Shown: piece after piece, positions 34,466 through 42,897 of the stretch
Layout: each line of letters starts with the position of its first letter
Numbering within the stretch: the stretch's first letter is position 1
Source: Herminiimonas sp.
Lineage (GTDB): Bacteria; Pseudomonadota; Gammaproteobacteria; Burkholderiales; Burkholderiaceae_D
DNA: 51,199 bases
Assembly: GCA_027310305.1 (NCBI GenBank)
Contig: DAIDBD010000009.1
Span: 1 to 51,199 of the forward strand
Reading direction: 5' to 3'
Notes under the pieces: model-generated
Databases searched by the model: none
Told to the model about the DNA's origin: nothing
What the model saw: the letters and a program-made list of their open reading frames with translations, nothing else
Program-made: the position numbers and the translations under genes

Positions 34466-35446
34466 ATGACTCCGCATCCCAAACAAGTGCTCGTGTTCCG
34501 CGAGCTGCCGCCCGACCAGCTCGCCCGGCTCAAGCAAGCGCATCACGTGACGGTGGCCAATCCGCGGCTGCCGGAGCAGGCCGCCGCATTTCGTGCCGCA
34601 TTGCCGGCTGCGCAAGGCATGATCGGTTCAAGCTACCACATCGACGAGACCTTGCTGGCGCTTGCGCCCCGGCTTGAAGTGATCTCCAGCATTTCGGCTG
34701 GGGTCGACAACTATCCGCTTCAAGCGTTGCGCGCGCGCGGCATCATGTTGTGCCATACGCCGGATGTCCTGGCCGAGACCACTGCCGACGCTCTCTTCGC
34801 ATTGATCATGGCCAGCAGCCGGCGCCTCGTCGAATTGGCCCAATTTGTGCGGGAAGGGCGCTGGACGCGCAATATCGGCGAAGAATTGTTCGGTTGGGAT
34901 GTCCACGGCAAGACGCTCGGCATCCTCGGTTTCGGCCGCATCGGCCAGGCCCTGGCGCGCCGCGCCGCGCTCGGCTTCGACATGCCTGTGCTTTATCACA
35001 ACCGGCGCAGCGTGGATGTACCCGCCCTGGCCGGGCGCGCGACCCGCATGCCGCTGGACGATGTGCTGGCGCGCGCCGACATTATCGCTGCGACGCTGCC
35101 GCTATCCGACGCCACGCGCGGCTTGATGGATGCGCGCGCATTCGGCTTGATGAAGCCCGGCGCCATCTTTGTCAACGGGTCGCGCGGCGGGATCGTGCGG
35201 GAAGATGCGCTGCTTGATGCGCTCGACCGCGGTTCCCTGCGCGCCGCCGGCCTCGACGTGTTCGCTGTCGAGCCGCTGCCGATGGATTCGCCGTTGCGCA
35301 CCCATCCGCGCGTGACCGCGCTTCCGCATAGCGGCTCGGCCACCCACGAGACGCGCCATGCGATGGCTGAACTTGCCGTCAGCAACTTGCTGCAGGCATT
35401 ATCAGGAGGACAGCCGTCGGCGGCGTTCGACCTCTCGCGCATTTGA
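34466..35446 (+). CDS. kguD: 2-ketogluconate-6-phosphate reductase (D-2-hydroxyacid dehydrogenase family)
   Basis: Protein of 326 residues from the ATG at 34466, 10 bases after kguK. NAD(P)-binding Rossmann motif LGILGFGRIGQALARRAALGF; catalytic residues of the family are present as R240 (NGSRGGIV), E269 (VEPLPM) and H288 (LPHSGSAT). The reaction expected in this pathway is reduction of 2-keto-6-phosphogluconate to 6-phosphogluconate, which enters the Entner-Doudoroff or pentose phosphate route. GhrB-type glyoxylate/2-ketogluconate reductase is the closest alternative. Confidence 0.85.
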   Translation: MTPHPKQVLVFRELPPDQLARLKQAHHVTVANPRLPEQAAAFRAALPAAQGMIGSSYHIDETLLALAPRLEVISSISAGVDNYPLQALRARGIMLCHTPDVLAETTADALFALIMASSRRLVELAQFVREGRWTRNIGEELFGWDVHGKTLGILGFGRIGQALARRAALGFDMPVLYHNRRSVDVPALAGRATRMPLDDVLARADIIAATLPLSDATRGLMDARAFGLMKPGAIFVNGSRGGIVREDALLDALDRGSLRAAGLDVFAVEPLPMDSPLRTHPRVTALPHSGSATHETRHAMAELAVSNLLQALSGGQPSAAFDLSRI

Positions 35447-35503
35447 CCAGATGCCGATGCAAACTTTGCCATGGGCTGGAGCACGACTATCGTTACAGGA
35501 CAA

Positions 35504-36379
35504 ATGATGAAAAATCCTTCAGTCGGAATCATCGGTATCGGTGCAATGGGAATGGCCATCGCCAAAAATCTGCATCGCAAGGGGCATGCTGTCGCGGTTC
35601 GCGACATCCGGCCGGAAGCCGAACAGGAAGCGCGCGCTGCCGGCATGACGGCCTGCGCTTCACCCGCCGCGCTTGCAGCCGCTGCCGGCCTGATCATCGT
35701 GGTGGTGGTGAATGCCCGGCAGATCGACGCTGTGCTGTTCGGTGCCGACGGCGTCACGCAGGCGCACGCCAAAGGCAAGACTGTGATGATCTGCTCGACC
35801 ATTGCGCCGGAAGACACCATGCGCTACGCGCAGCGGCTGCAGGAGCATGGCGTTGCAACGATCGATGCGCCGATTTCGGGCGGGCCGGCGCGTGCCGAAG
35901 CCGGCACCATGAGCATGATGATCGCCGGCAATGCGGCAACGATCGCGCAATGGGACGACGTGCTCACCGCGATGGCCGACAAGCGTTTCAGGGTCAGCGG
36001 CACCATCGGCGATGGCGCGAAAGCCAAACTGGTGAACAATCTGCTGGCCGGCATCAATCTGGTGGCGGGCGCGGAGGCGCTGGCGCTCGGCATGAAGGTC
36101 GGGCTCGATCCGCAAACACTGTTCGAGATCATCTCCGCTTCCAGCGGATCGTCCTGGATATTCCAGGACCGCATGGCGCGCGTGTTGCAGGATGATTTCG
36201 CGCCGCGGGCGTTCGCGCACATCCTGACCAAGGATGTGACGCTGGCCACCGCGATGGCCGATGCGGTGCAGTACCACACGCCGCTGGGCGATGCGGCGCT
36301 GGCGCAATTCCGGGAAACGCTGAAGCTCGGCTGGGAGCAACTGGATGACGCCGCGGTGATCAAGACCTATCAGAAGTAG
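35504..36379 (+). CDS. NAD(P)-dependent 3-hydroxyisobutyrate-dehydrogenase-like oxidoreductase
   Basis: Protein of 291 residues; ATG at 35504 or 35507, with AGGA four to seven bases upstream. Beta-hydroxyacid dehydrogenase family: GIIGIGAMGMAIAKNLHRKGHAV (NAD(P) site), DAPISGGPARAEAGTMSMMIAG (substrate loop) and GDGAKAKLVNNLLAG with the catalytic Lys. Possible activities are tartronate semialdehyde reductase, L-threonate dehydrogenase or 3-hydroxyisobutyrate dehydrogenase; motifs alone do not decide. It lies 57 bases after kguD on the same strand and is probably the last gene of the kgu operon, where it is not a standard member. Confidence 0.85.
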   Translation: MMKNPSVGIIGIGAMGMAIAKNLHRKGHAVAVRDIRPEAEQEARAAGMTACASPAALAAAAGLIIVVVVNARQIDAVLFGADGVTQAHAKGKTVMICSTIAPEDTMRYAQRLQEHGVATIDAPISGGPARAEAGTMSMMIAGNAATIAQWDDVLTAMADKRFRVSGTIGDGAKAKLVNNLLAGINLVAGAEALALGMKVGLDPQTLFEIISASSGSSWIFQDRMARVLQDDFAPRAFAHILTKDVTLATAMADAVQYHTPLGDAALAQFRETLKLGWEQLDDAAVIKTYQK

Positions 36380-36481
36380 CCGGACTTCTTTCATCCTCGC
36401 TATTGCGGCTTCCCGTCTTTCCGCCACCCGCAAGCCGGTCGAATATCGCCGCGCGCAGCCATTGGCTGCCGGGTGCCGGTT

Positions 36482-37414
36482 TCAATTCCGTTTCGGGTCG
36501 AACCCGATAAACTTTTGGATAAGAGCCGCGCCGTCGCTCATCAGGAAATTTTTGAATGCAAGCGCCACCGGCGGCAACCGCTTGTTCTTGCGATGAACCA
36601 CGTACCAGTTCAGCATCATGGGAAAACCTTGCACATCGAGCACGGCGAGACTGCCCGCTTGCAACTCAAGGGTGATCGTATGCGCCGAGAGGAAGCTGAT
36701 GCCCATGCCGGCGATGACCGCCTGCTTGATTGTTTCGGTACTCTTTATTTTCATTGCAAGGTTGAGTTCGGCCAAATGGCGGCCGAAACCTTCTTCCATC
36801 GAATGCCATGTGTCCGATCCCTTTTCCCGGACCACAAAGGGTTCACGCTTCAAAACCGACATGGGTATACTTTTTTTCGACACAAGAGGATGGTCGGGCG
36901 GGGCTACGATAACGTAGGGATGGGGCGCGAACGATTCGTTGATTGTATCCATGTCTTGAGGCGGCCGTACCATGATCGCCAGATCGGTCAGGTTGTTCGC
37001 CAGTTGCCCCAGCAGTTCTTCGCGATTATGGACCGTGAGGTTAAGAGTGACGCCGGCGTGGCGGCGTGCGAATTCAACCAGCAGCCGCGGGAAAAAATAA
37101 TCGCCTGCGCTGATTACCGCGACGTTCAGCTTGCCTCCCGTGATGCCCTTGAACTGCGTCAGCGCTTCTTCCGCCTCCTGGAACTGCTGAATGATTGCAC
37201 GGCTGAAGTGAAGCACTTCCATCCCGCCTGGCGTAAGGTAAATCTTCTTGCCGAGCTGTTCAAAAAGCACTATTCCCACATGCTCTCCCAAAGTCTTGAC
37301 TTGGATTGATACGGCCGGTTGGGTCAGGTGCAACTCTTCCGCCGCGCGCGCGTAGCTCAAATGCCTGGCGACGGTTTCGAATATCTTTAGCTGGCGCAAT
37401 GTCGCGTTTTTCAT
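36482..37414 (-). CDS. LysR family transcriptional regulator, CbbR-like
   Basis: Protein of 310 residues. N-terminal winged HTH: TLRQLKIFETVARHLSYARAAEELHLTQPAVSIQVKTLGEHVG (about 5-47), followed by a LysR substrate-binding domain (GGKLNVAVISAGDYFFPRLLVEFARRHAGVTLNLTVHNREELLGQL). The HLTQPAVSIQVKTLE-like helix and the GDYFFPRLL segment are those of CbbR/RbcR-type regulators of carbon assimilation; QscR of the serine cycle belongs to the same branch. It is divergent from the small cap-domain gene and the carboxylate region, which it probably controls. Confidence 0.9.
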   Translation of the reverse strand: MKNATLRQLKIFETVARHLSYARAAEELHLTQPAVSIQVKTLGEHVGIVLFEQLGKKIYLTPGGMEVLHFSRAIIQQFQEAEEALTQFKGITGGKLNVAVISAGDYFFPRLLVEFARRHAGVTLNLTVHNREELLGQLANNLTDLAIMVRPPQDMDTINESFAPHPYVIVAPPDHPLVSKKSIPMSVLKREPFVVREKGSDTWHSMEEGFGRHLAELNLAMKIKSTETIKQAVIAGMGISFLSAHTITLELQAGSLAVLDVQGFPMMLNWYVVHRKNKRLPPVALAFKNFLMSDGAALIQKFIGFDPKRN

Positions 37415-37444
37415 CGCACTTCTCCGAAAAATAATAAGCTATGG

Positions 37445-37485
37445 TTAATGATTATGCTTAAAAACTTTAACTATACCTAATCATT
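37445..37485. promoter_or_regulatory. Candidate LysR-type operator between divergent genes
   Basis: An AT-rich inverted repeat: AATGATTA (37447-37454) and TAATCATT (37478-37485), with a second nested pair TATGGTTAA / TTAACTATA. It lies 32 to 72 bases from the lysR start and about 90 bases before the divergent small gene, where an autoregulatory LysR site is usually found. The assignment is from position and symmetry only. Confidence 0.45.
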
Positions 37486-37571
37486 TTTTGAACCTACGAT
37501 GTGCTCGAAGCCTGATGCAGTCGCATAGGCGAGTATTCACAGCGAAGAGTTCATGCAGAAGGAGCACAACC

Positions 37572-37907
37572 GTGGTCGATACCAGAATTAACAGCGAGTC
37601 CACGCACGATGCGGTGGACATTCATCGTAACGCCTACAACGCGGCGTTTTACGAGTTGGGACTGAAATGGCACTGGGATGCCGATACCTATAAAAGCATC
37701 TTGCCGCAGTCGCAGGAAAAAGATTATCTCCGTGATTATCTGGAGACGCATCAGCCGCATCTGTTGAAGGCTTATGAGGCCGATTTTCTGATCGATGCCA
37801 TACAAACGACGAAGGCGCGCTGCTACGACGCTTTAAAGGCCTGCGGCGGCAGGATCGCATCCCATGTCGACTGGGCGGAAATTCAGAAGGCCGAAGTAGG
37901 CGTCTGA
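37572..37907 (+). CDS. Small protein resembling the isolated cap domain of a CbbY-type HAD phosphatase
   Basis: Protein of 111 residues with a GTG start at 37572, eight bases after AAGGAG. Residues 17-100 (DIHRNAYNAAFYELGL, WHWD at 33-36, YLRDYLETHQP, DAIQTTKARCYDAL) align with the helical cap of CbbY/beta-phosphoglucomutase HAD proteins, which reads HRxAFNxxFxxxGLxWxW...RxKTxxYxxL. The catalytic core, including the DxDGT motif that should precede residue 17, is absent, and there is no room for it: the N-terminus is only VVDTRINSESTHDAV. The cap's GGKERI substrate loop is also replaced. It is therefore probably not a phosphatase. It is the first gene after the LysR regulator. Confidence 0.65.
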   Translation: MVDTRINSESTHDAVDIHRNAYNAAFYELGLKWHWDADTYKSILPQSQEKDYLRDYLETHQPHLLKAYEADFLIDAIQTTKARCYDALKACGGRIASHVDWAEIQKAEVGV

Positions 37908-38589
37908 CTCCGACTTCGACTTCGAGAAAGTCCGGGTTTCATGCATGCGCCTTGCGGCCGGATCGACCGGCTTCAAAACAGCGATTGGCGCCAACCAATT
38001 TATTTTGGCGGATTTTTGACCGGGCACTGCTGGATTGAAGTTGGGTGCCCTTAATAGGTCGGGCGTTTTCAACGGGTGCCGGCAAGGGGCGAAAATTTCA
38101 AAACTTAACCGTGATCAAGGATATCGGCAACCGATTCTCGCACAATCTTTACACTGCCGTTCCAATCGATCGGTATTTGACAGCATTGACAGCAGCGGCG
38201 CGGCGGGCCGCATCCGCTGCCGATCGTCGGATGGCAAGTGTAGCGGGCAATACGCCGCTCAGAGCGGCTTGCCATCACCGATGCAAAAAAGAAGGAGACA
38301 ACGCAAACATCGTGGACGATCACTGATCGGCTCCGGCAACTCTACACTACCTGTCTTGCATGCTCGACGCGAGAGAAATTCAACCCCTCGATCCGCAAAT
38401 GCACGGCTTGGATAATCGAAAAGTTGTTTGACGAAGGAATTTATCCGAACCAGTGCATATCCGCACCAGAACTTGCGTGGCATTTGATCCTGCGCGCGCA
38501 ATCGGACAAATCAATTGGCTGCCAGCTCGTTCTGCATGGCTGCGATTTTGGAAATATTGTAGAAAAAATCGGCGATCGACAAGGAAGGC
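37908..38589. other. 682-base non-coding stretch upstream of sucC
   Basis: No convincing gene. It contains a 9-bp tandem repeat TTGACAGCA (38177-38194), an inverted repeat GATGGCAAG / CTTGCCATC (38230-38238 and 38268-38276) with inner GCGG/CCGC pairing, and a near-match to an FNR-type dyad, TTAAC-CGTG-ATCAA (38105-38118). The length suggests a regulated leader or promoter region for sucCD, but no single promoter stands out. Confidence 0.5.
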
Positions 38590-39756
38590 ATGAATATTCA
38601 CGAATATCAGGGCAAGGAAATACTGCGCAGATTCGGCGTTGCGACGCCTCGCGGTTTCCCTTGTTTTTCGGCGGATGACGCCGTCCGGGCCGCGCAAGAT
38701 CTGGGCGGCAAGGTCTGGGTCGTCAAGGCGCAGATCCATGCCGGCGGGCGCGGCAAGGGCGGTGGCGTGAAGGTGGCGAAATCGATCGCGGAAGTGCGCG
38801 AGTACGCGTCGAAGATCCTGGGCATGAATCTGGTCACGCACCAGACCGGCCCCGAAGGAAGGCTGGTGAGGCGCCTGTTGATCGAAGAAGGTGCCGACAT
38901 CAGGAAGGAACTCTATGTCGGCATGGTGGTGGACCGCGGCACCCAGCGCGTTGCGCTGATGGCGTCCAGCGAAGGCGGCATGGATATCGAAGAAGTCGCC
39001 TCTCATACGCCGGAAAAAATTCACAAGATTTTCATCGATCCCGTGACGGGATTGAAAGACGGCGAGGCGGATGGCATCGCCCGCAAGATCGGCATTCCGG
39101 AAGCGTCGATTCCGCAAGCCCGCGCCTTCATGCAAAGCCTGTACAAGGCATTCGATGAATGCGATGCGTCGCTGGCCGAAATCAATCCGCTGATTCTGAC
39201 CGGAGACGAGCGCGTCATCGCGCTCGACGCCAAATTCAATTTCGATTCCAATGCATTGTTCCGCCGTCCGGAAATCGTCGCGCTGCGCGATCCGGATGAA
39301 GAAGATCCCGCGGAAATCGAAGCATCGAAATTCGACCTCACCTACATTTCGCTCGACGGCAACATCGGCTGCCTGGTGAACGGCGCCGGCCTGGCGATGG
39401 CAACCATGGATGCGATCAAGCTGTATGGCGGTTCGCCGGCCAATTTCCTCGACGTGGGCGGCGGCGCAACGACTGAAAAAGTCACCGAAGCCTTCAAGAT
39501 CATGTTGAAAAACCCGGGCCTTAAGGCGATCCTGGTGAACATTTTCGGCGGCATCATGAAGTGCGACGTGATCGCCGCCGGCGTGGTCGAAGCGGCGCGC
39601 CAGGTGGACCTGAAAGTGCCGTTGGTGGTGCGCATGAAGGGCACCAACGAAGAGCTCGGCAAGAAAATCCTGGCGGAATCCGGACTGCCGATCATCGCCG
39701 CGAAGAACATGGCCGAGGCGGCCGAGAAAGCCGTCAAAGCGGCGCGAGGAGAATAA
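38590..39756 (+). CDS. sucC: Succinate--CoA ligase, beta subunit
   Basis: Protein of 388 residues, exactly the usual SucC length. ATP-grasp N-terminal domain ([85 protein letters not shown]) and the C-terminal CoA-ligase domain ([34 protein letters not shown]). It makes or uses succinyl-CoA with ATP, reversibly. Sequence blocks follow betaproteobacterial SucC much more closely than MtkA of malate--CoA ligase, though the setting (LysR, carboxylate enzymes, oxc) would also suit another dicarboxylate. sucD starts one base after its stop codon. Confidence 0.92.
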   Translation: MNIHEYQGKEILRRFGVATPRGFPCFSADDAVRAAQDLGGKVWVVKAQIHAGGRGKGGGVKVAKSIAEVREYASKILGMNLVTHQTGPEGRLVRRLLIEEGADIRKELYVGMVVDRGTQRVALMASSEGGMDIEEVASHTPEKIHKIFIDPVTGLKDGEADGIARKIGIPEASIPQARAFMQSLYKAFDECDASLAEINPLILTGDERVIALDAKFNFDSNALFRRPEIVALRDPDEEDPAEIEASKFDLTYISLDGNIGCLVNGAGLAMATMDAIKLYGGSPANFLDVGGGATTEKVTEAFKIMLKNPGLKAILVNIFGGIMKCDVIAAGVVEAARQVDLKVPLVVRMKGTNEELGKKILAESGLPIIAAKNMAEAAEKAVKAARGE

Positions 39757-39757
39757 A

Positions 39758-40660
39758 ATGTCGATCCTGATCAACAAGCATACCAAGGTGATCACGCAGG
39801 GAATTACCGGCAAGACCGGCCAGTTCCATACGCGCATGTGCCGCGATTATGCGAACGGCAAGAACTGTTTCGTGGCCGGCGTCAATCCGAAAAAAGCCGG
39901 CGAGGATTTCGAGGGCATTCCGATTTATGCCACCGTGAAGGACGCCAGGGAACAGAGCGGCGCGACCGTCTCCGTGATCTACGTGCCGCCGCCGTTTGCC
40001 GCCGCGGCAATCGACGAAGCGGTCGACGCCGGCATCGACCTGGTGATTTGCATCACCGAAGGCATCCCGGTGCGCGACATGATCCGGACCCGCAGCCGGA
40101 TGCAAGGCAAGAAAACCATTCTGCTCGGACCGAACTGCCCGGGTCTGATCACGCCGGATGAAATCAAGATCGGCATCATGCCGGGGCATATACACAAGAA
40201 GGGCCGCGTCGGCGTCGTTTCACGCTCCGGCACGCTGACCTACGAAGCGGTGGGCCAGTTGATGGAACTGGGCCTGGGGCAGTCCACCTGTGCCGGCATC
40301 GGCGGCGATCCGGTCAGCGGACTGAAGCACATCGATGTACTGAAGATGTTCAACGACGATCCCGATACGGACGCGGTCATCATGGTGGGCGAGATCGGCG
40401 GCGATGCGGAAGAAACCTGCGCGCGCTGGATCAAGGATAACATGCGAAAGCCGGTGGTCGGCTTCATCGCCGGCGTGACGGCCCCGCCGGGAAAGCGGAT
40501 GGGCCATGCCGGCGCCATCATTTCCGGCGGCAAGGGAACGGCGCAGGAAAAACTGGATGTGATGGAAGACTGCGGCATTCAAGTGACGCGCAACCCGGCA
40601 GAAATGGGCAAGCTGCTCAAATCGGTGCTGTACCGGGAGTCGCCCCGGATGATTAGCTGA
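39758..40660 (+). CDS. sucD: Succinate--CoA ligase, alpha subunit
   Basis: Protein of 300 residues. N-terminal CoA-binding domain ([31 protein letters not shown]), ligase domain with [14 protein letters not shown] and the phosphorylated histidine at H250 in [22 protein letters not shown]. It pairs with SucC to form the active enzyme. The C-terminus has a few extra residues (YRESPRMIS) after the usual end at LLKSVL. After sucD there are 92 bases before the next gene, including two near-copies of ATGACCAATG around 40664-40684. Confidence 0.93.
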   Translation: MSILINKHTKVITQGITGKTGQFHTRMCRDYANGKNCFVAGVNPKKAGEDFEGIPIYATVKDAREQSGATVSVIYVPPPFAAAAIDEAVDAGIDLVICITEGIPVRDMIRTRSRMQGKKTILLGPNCPGLITPDEIKIGIMPGHIHKKGRVGVVSRSGTLTYEAVGQLMELGLGQSTCAGIGGDPVSGLKHIDVLKMFNDDPDTDAVIMVGEIGGDAEETCARWIKDNMRKPVVGFIAGVTAPPGKRMGHAGAIISGGKGTAQEKLDVMEDCGIQVTRNPAEMGKLLKSVLYRESPRMIS

Positions 40661-40752
40661 ACAATGACCAATGTGACCAATGATTCGTGGCGCGGTTCGG
40701 CCGAGCCCGGAAACCGCAATCAGGTGCCGTCTTGAAAAGAGAAGATTATCAA

Positions 40753-41520
40753 ATGACACAACACTGGCTTCGCTTCCTTCACCTCGATACCGTCCGTTTC
40801 GGTACGCTCGAAGGCGAAAAAGTCCGGGTCTACAAGGGCGACATGTTTGGCGACCCGCAACCTACGCATAGCACGATGCAACTGGGGGAAGTCAAGGTTC
40901 TGATGCCGACCGTTCCGGGCAAGGTGATCGCCTTGTGGAACAACTTCCATGCGCTCGGACAGAAACTGGGTTTGGAACCCCCTGCGGAGCCGTTGTATCT
41001 GCTCAAGACGCCGAACTCGTATCTCGACCCGAATGCAACGATCCGGAAGCCGCTGTGCGACGGCAAGGTCGTGTTCGAAGGCGAACTCGGCATCGTGATC
41101 GGCAGGACATGCAAAGATGTTTCGGAGGCAAATGCCATCCACTACATCTTCGGATACACCTGTGCCAACGATGTAACCGTCGCTGACATCATCAAGCGCG
41201 ACCCGACATTCCCGCAATGGGTCCGCGCCAAAGGGTTCGATACTTTTTGTCCGTTCGGGCCGGTGATAACGACCGGCCTCGATCCGGCGATGCTCGTCGT
41301 CAGGACCATTCTGAACGGCGAGGTCAGGCAGGACTATCCGGTCAACGACATGGTTTTCTCGGTGCGGCAGCTGGTGAGCCTGATTTCCAGGGACATGACG
41401 CTGAATCCGGGCGACATCATTTTATGCGGCACTTCGGTCGGTGTGGGTTCAATGAAACCCGGCAGCACCGTCGAAGTCGAGATTGACGGCATAGGAAAGC
41501 TCATCAACCGATTTGAATAA
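40753..41520 (+). CDS. Fumarylacetoacetate hydrolase family protein
   Basis: Protein of 255 residues from the ATG at 40753; an ATG at 40687 would add 22 unlikely residues. FAH-fold enzyme with metal ligands visible as E109 and E111 (FEGELGIVIGR) and D140 (CANDVTVADI), plus KGFDTFCPFGPVI and GDIILCGTSVGVGSMKPG near the C-terminus. Close relatives hydrolyse acylpyruvates or decarboxylate oxaloacetate (FAHD1, HpcE-like). In this neighbourhood of dicarboxylate enzymes an oxaloacetate- or oxo-acid-directed activity is plausible but not proven. Confidence 0.88.
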   Translation: MTQHWLRFLHLDTVRFGTLEGEKVRVYKGDMFGDPQPTHSTMQLGEVKVLMPTVPGKVIALWNNFHALGQKLGLEPPAEPLYLLKTPNSYLDPNATIRKPLCDGKVVFEGELGIVIGRTCKDVSEANAIHYIFGYTCANDVTVADIIKRDPTFPQWVRAKGFDTFCPFGPVITTGLDPAMLVVRTILNGEVRQDYPVNDMVFSVRQLVSLISRDMTLNPGDIILCGTSVGVGSMKPGSTVEVEIDGIGKLINRFE

Positions 41521-41543
41521 ACTTTTGAGCAAGGGTGCTGTAA

Positions 41544-42554
41544 ATGAAAATTGCAATCATAGGAGCAGGAGCGATCGGCGGCTACGTCGGCGTGAAGCTG
41601 GCATTGGCAGGGGAGGATGTGACGTTCATCGTCAGAGGCGCGAACCTGAAAGCGATCCGGAACAACGGCATGAAACTCATCATGCACGATGGCGTCGAAC
41701 ACATCGCGGCGAACGTGAGGGCCACCGATGATTACGCGGAGGCGGGCAAGCAGGACATGGTGATCCTGGCTCTGAAGGCGCACCAGGTGGATGCGGTCGC
41801 CGACGAACTGCCCAAGCTGTTCGGCCCCGATACCACCGTGGTCACCATGCAGAACGGTATTCCTTACTGGTATTTTCACGGGCACGGAGGCGAGTTTGAA
41901 GGACGCCATGTGAAGAGCGTGGATCCGACCGGACTGCTCGGCGAGAAAATTCCGGCGCGGCGCGTCATCGGATGCGTGGTCTATCCGGCTTCCGAACTGA
42001 TCGCGCCGGGTGTCGTCCGGCACATCGAAGGGGAACGCTTCCCGGTTGGCGAACTGGACGGCTCTGCCAGCGCCCGCGTCACGAAGATATCGGAATGCTT
42101 CACCAACGCCGGATTCAAGGCGCCGGTGCTGGACAATATCCGCGCCGAGATCTGGCTCAAGTTGTGGGGCAATCTGACTTTCAATCCCATCAGCGCGCTA
42201 TCCCATTCGACGCTGGTCGATATTTGCCAGTATCCGCTTTCGCGCGAACTCGCTGCCAACATGATGCGCGAAGCGCAAGCGGTGGCGAACAAGCTCGGCA
42301 TCGCATTTCGCGTGACGCTTGAAAAACGCATCGCCGGCGCCGAAAAAGTCGGCAAGCACAAGACTTCAATGCTGCAGGATGTGGAAGCGGGGCGCGGCAC
42401 CGAAATCGATGCGCTGGTGGGCTCGGTAGCCGAGCTGGGCCGTCTCACCGACACCGCGACGCCGCATATCGATACGGTATATGCGCTGGTAAAGCTGCTG
42501 GACAGGACGATGACGGAAGAAAGCGGTCAGGTGCGCCTCGAAAAAGCCGCCTGA
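41544..42554 (+). CDS. 2-dehydropantoate 2-reductase family oxidoreductase
   Basis: Protein of 336 residues, 23 bases after the FAH gene and probably cotranscribed. Rossmann motif MKIAIIGAGAIGGYVGVKLALAGEDVTFIVRG; the KPR C-terminal domain carries IWLKLWGNLTFNPISALSHSTL (catalytic Lys region) and HKTSMLQDVEAGRGTEIDALVGSV. The family includes PanE (ketopantoate reductase, pantothenate/CoA synthesis), but many paralogues reduce other 2-oxoacids. I do not assign panE because the setting is catabolic and the length is somewhat above E. coli PanE (303). Confidence 0.85.
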   Translation: MKIAIIGAGAIGGYVGVKLALAGEDVTFIVRGANLKAIRNNGMKLIMHDGVEHIAANVRATDDYAEAGKQDMVILALKAHQVDAVADELPKLFGPDTTVVTMQNGIPYWYFHGHGGEFEGRHVKSVDPTGLLGEKIPARRVIGCVVYPASELIAPGVVRHIEGERFPVGELDGSASARVTKISECFTNAGFKAPVLDNIRAEIWLKLWGNLTFNPISALSHSTLVDICQYPLSRELAANMMREAQAVANKLGIAFRVTLEKRIAGAEKVGKHKTSMLQDVEAGRGTEIDALVGSVAELGRLTDTATPHIDTVYALVKLLDRTMTEESGQVRLEKAA

Positions 42555-42897
42555 GCGGTTCCGGTTGCGGCATCGAGCGGATGCGGCATGATGGCATCTC
42601 CGCCTTGCGGCGCGCGCATTACGAGCGCCGAATTTTCCGGCGGCAATTGGCAAATCGGAAACGCCTGCGCGGAGAGCGAGGAAAACCGGACTGAATCTTG
42701 GAAAATTGACTGCGGTCAAGAGGATTTTCAAGCGAATGGGTAAGTATGCAATCTACTATGAAAAAGCAGCCTGAAAACCGATTCCGGCATGACGGCGGCA
42801 AGCGGTTTGCGGCAGTACGAATTTCAAGGCGTCTCGACCAATGGCGAGATTAAACGATTAAGTTGTGAGCGGTACGCCGCGCGAGGGAAAATCGAAC
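42555..42897. other. 343-base non-coding region before terC
   Basis: No gene supported. It contains the exact dyad TTGAC-TGCG-GTCAA at 42706-42719 (listed separately) and otherwise GC-rich sequence without a clear hairpin terminator for the upstream genes. Confidence 0.5.
42702..42719. promoter_or_regulatory. FNR-type dyad upstream of terC-usp
   Basis: AAAATTGACTGCGGTCAA holds the perfect inverted repeat TTGAC-N4-GTCAA, one base per half-site from the FNR consensus TTGAT-N4-ATCAA. It lies 179 bases before the terC ATG. The same dyad, also preceded by AAA, occurs at the 5' end of the Crp/FNR-type gene at 49284-49297. Confidence 0.55.

Noticed and set aside
36455-36469. GCAGCC-ATT-GGCTGC hairpin after the kgu operon
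   Set aside because: No T-run on either strand follows, and the stem is short; not called as a terminator.
38035-38415. 126-codon frame upstream of sucC
   Set aside because: Arg/Ser-rich, no start signal and no domain; the region looks non-coding.
38590-40660. Reading sucC-sucD as malate--CoA ligase (mtkA-mtkB) because of the serine-cycle-like setting
   Set aside because: Sequence blocks and the length of 388/300 residues follow betaproteobacterial SucC/SucD closely and differ from MtkA; no other serine-cycle gene is present.
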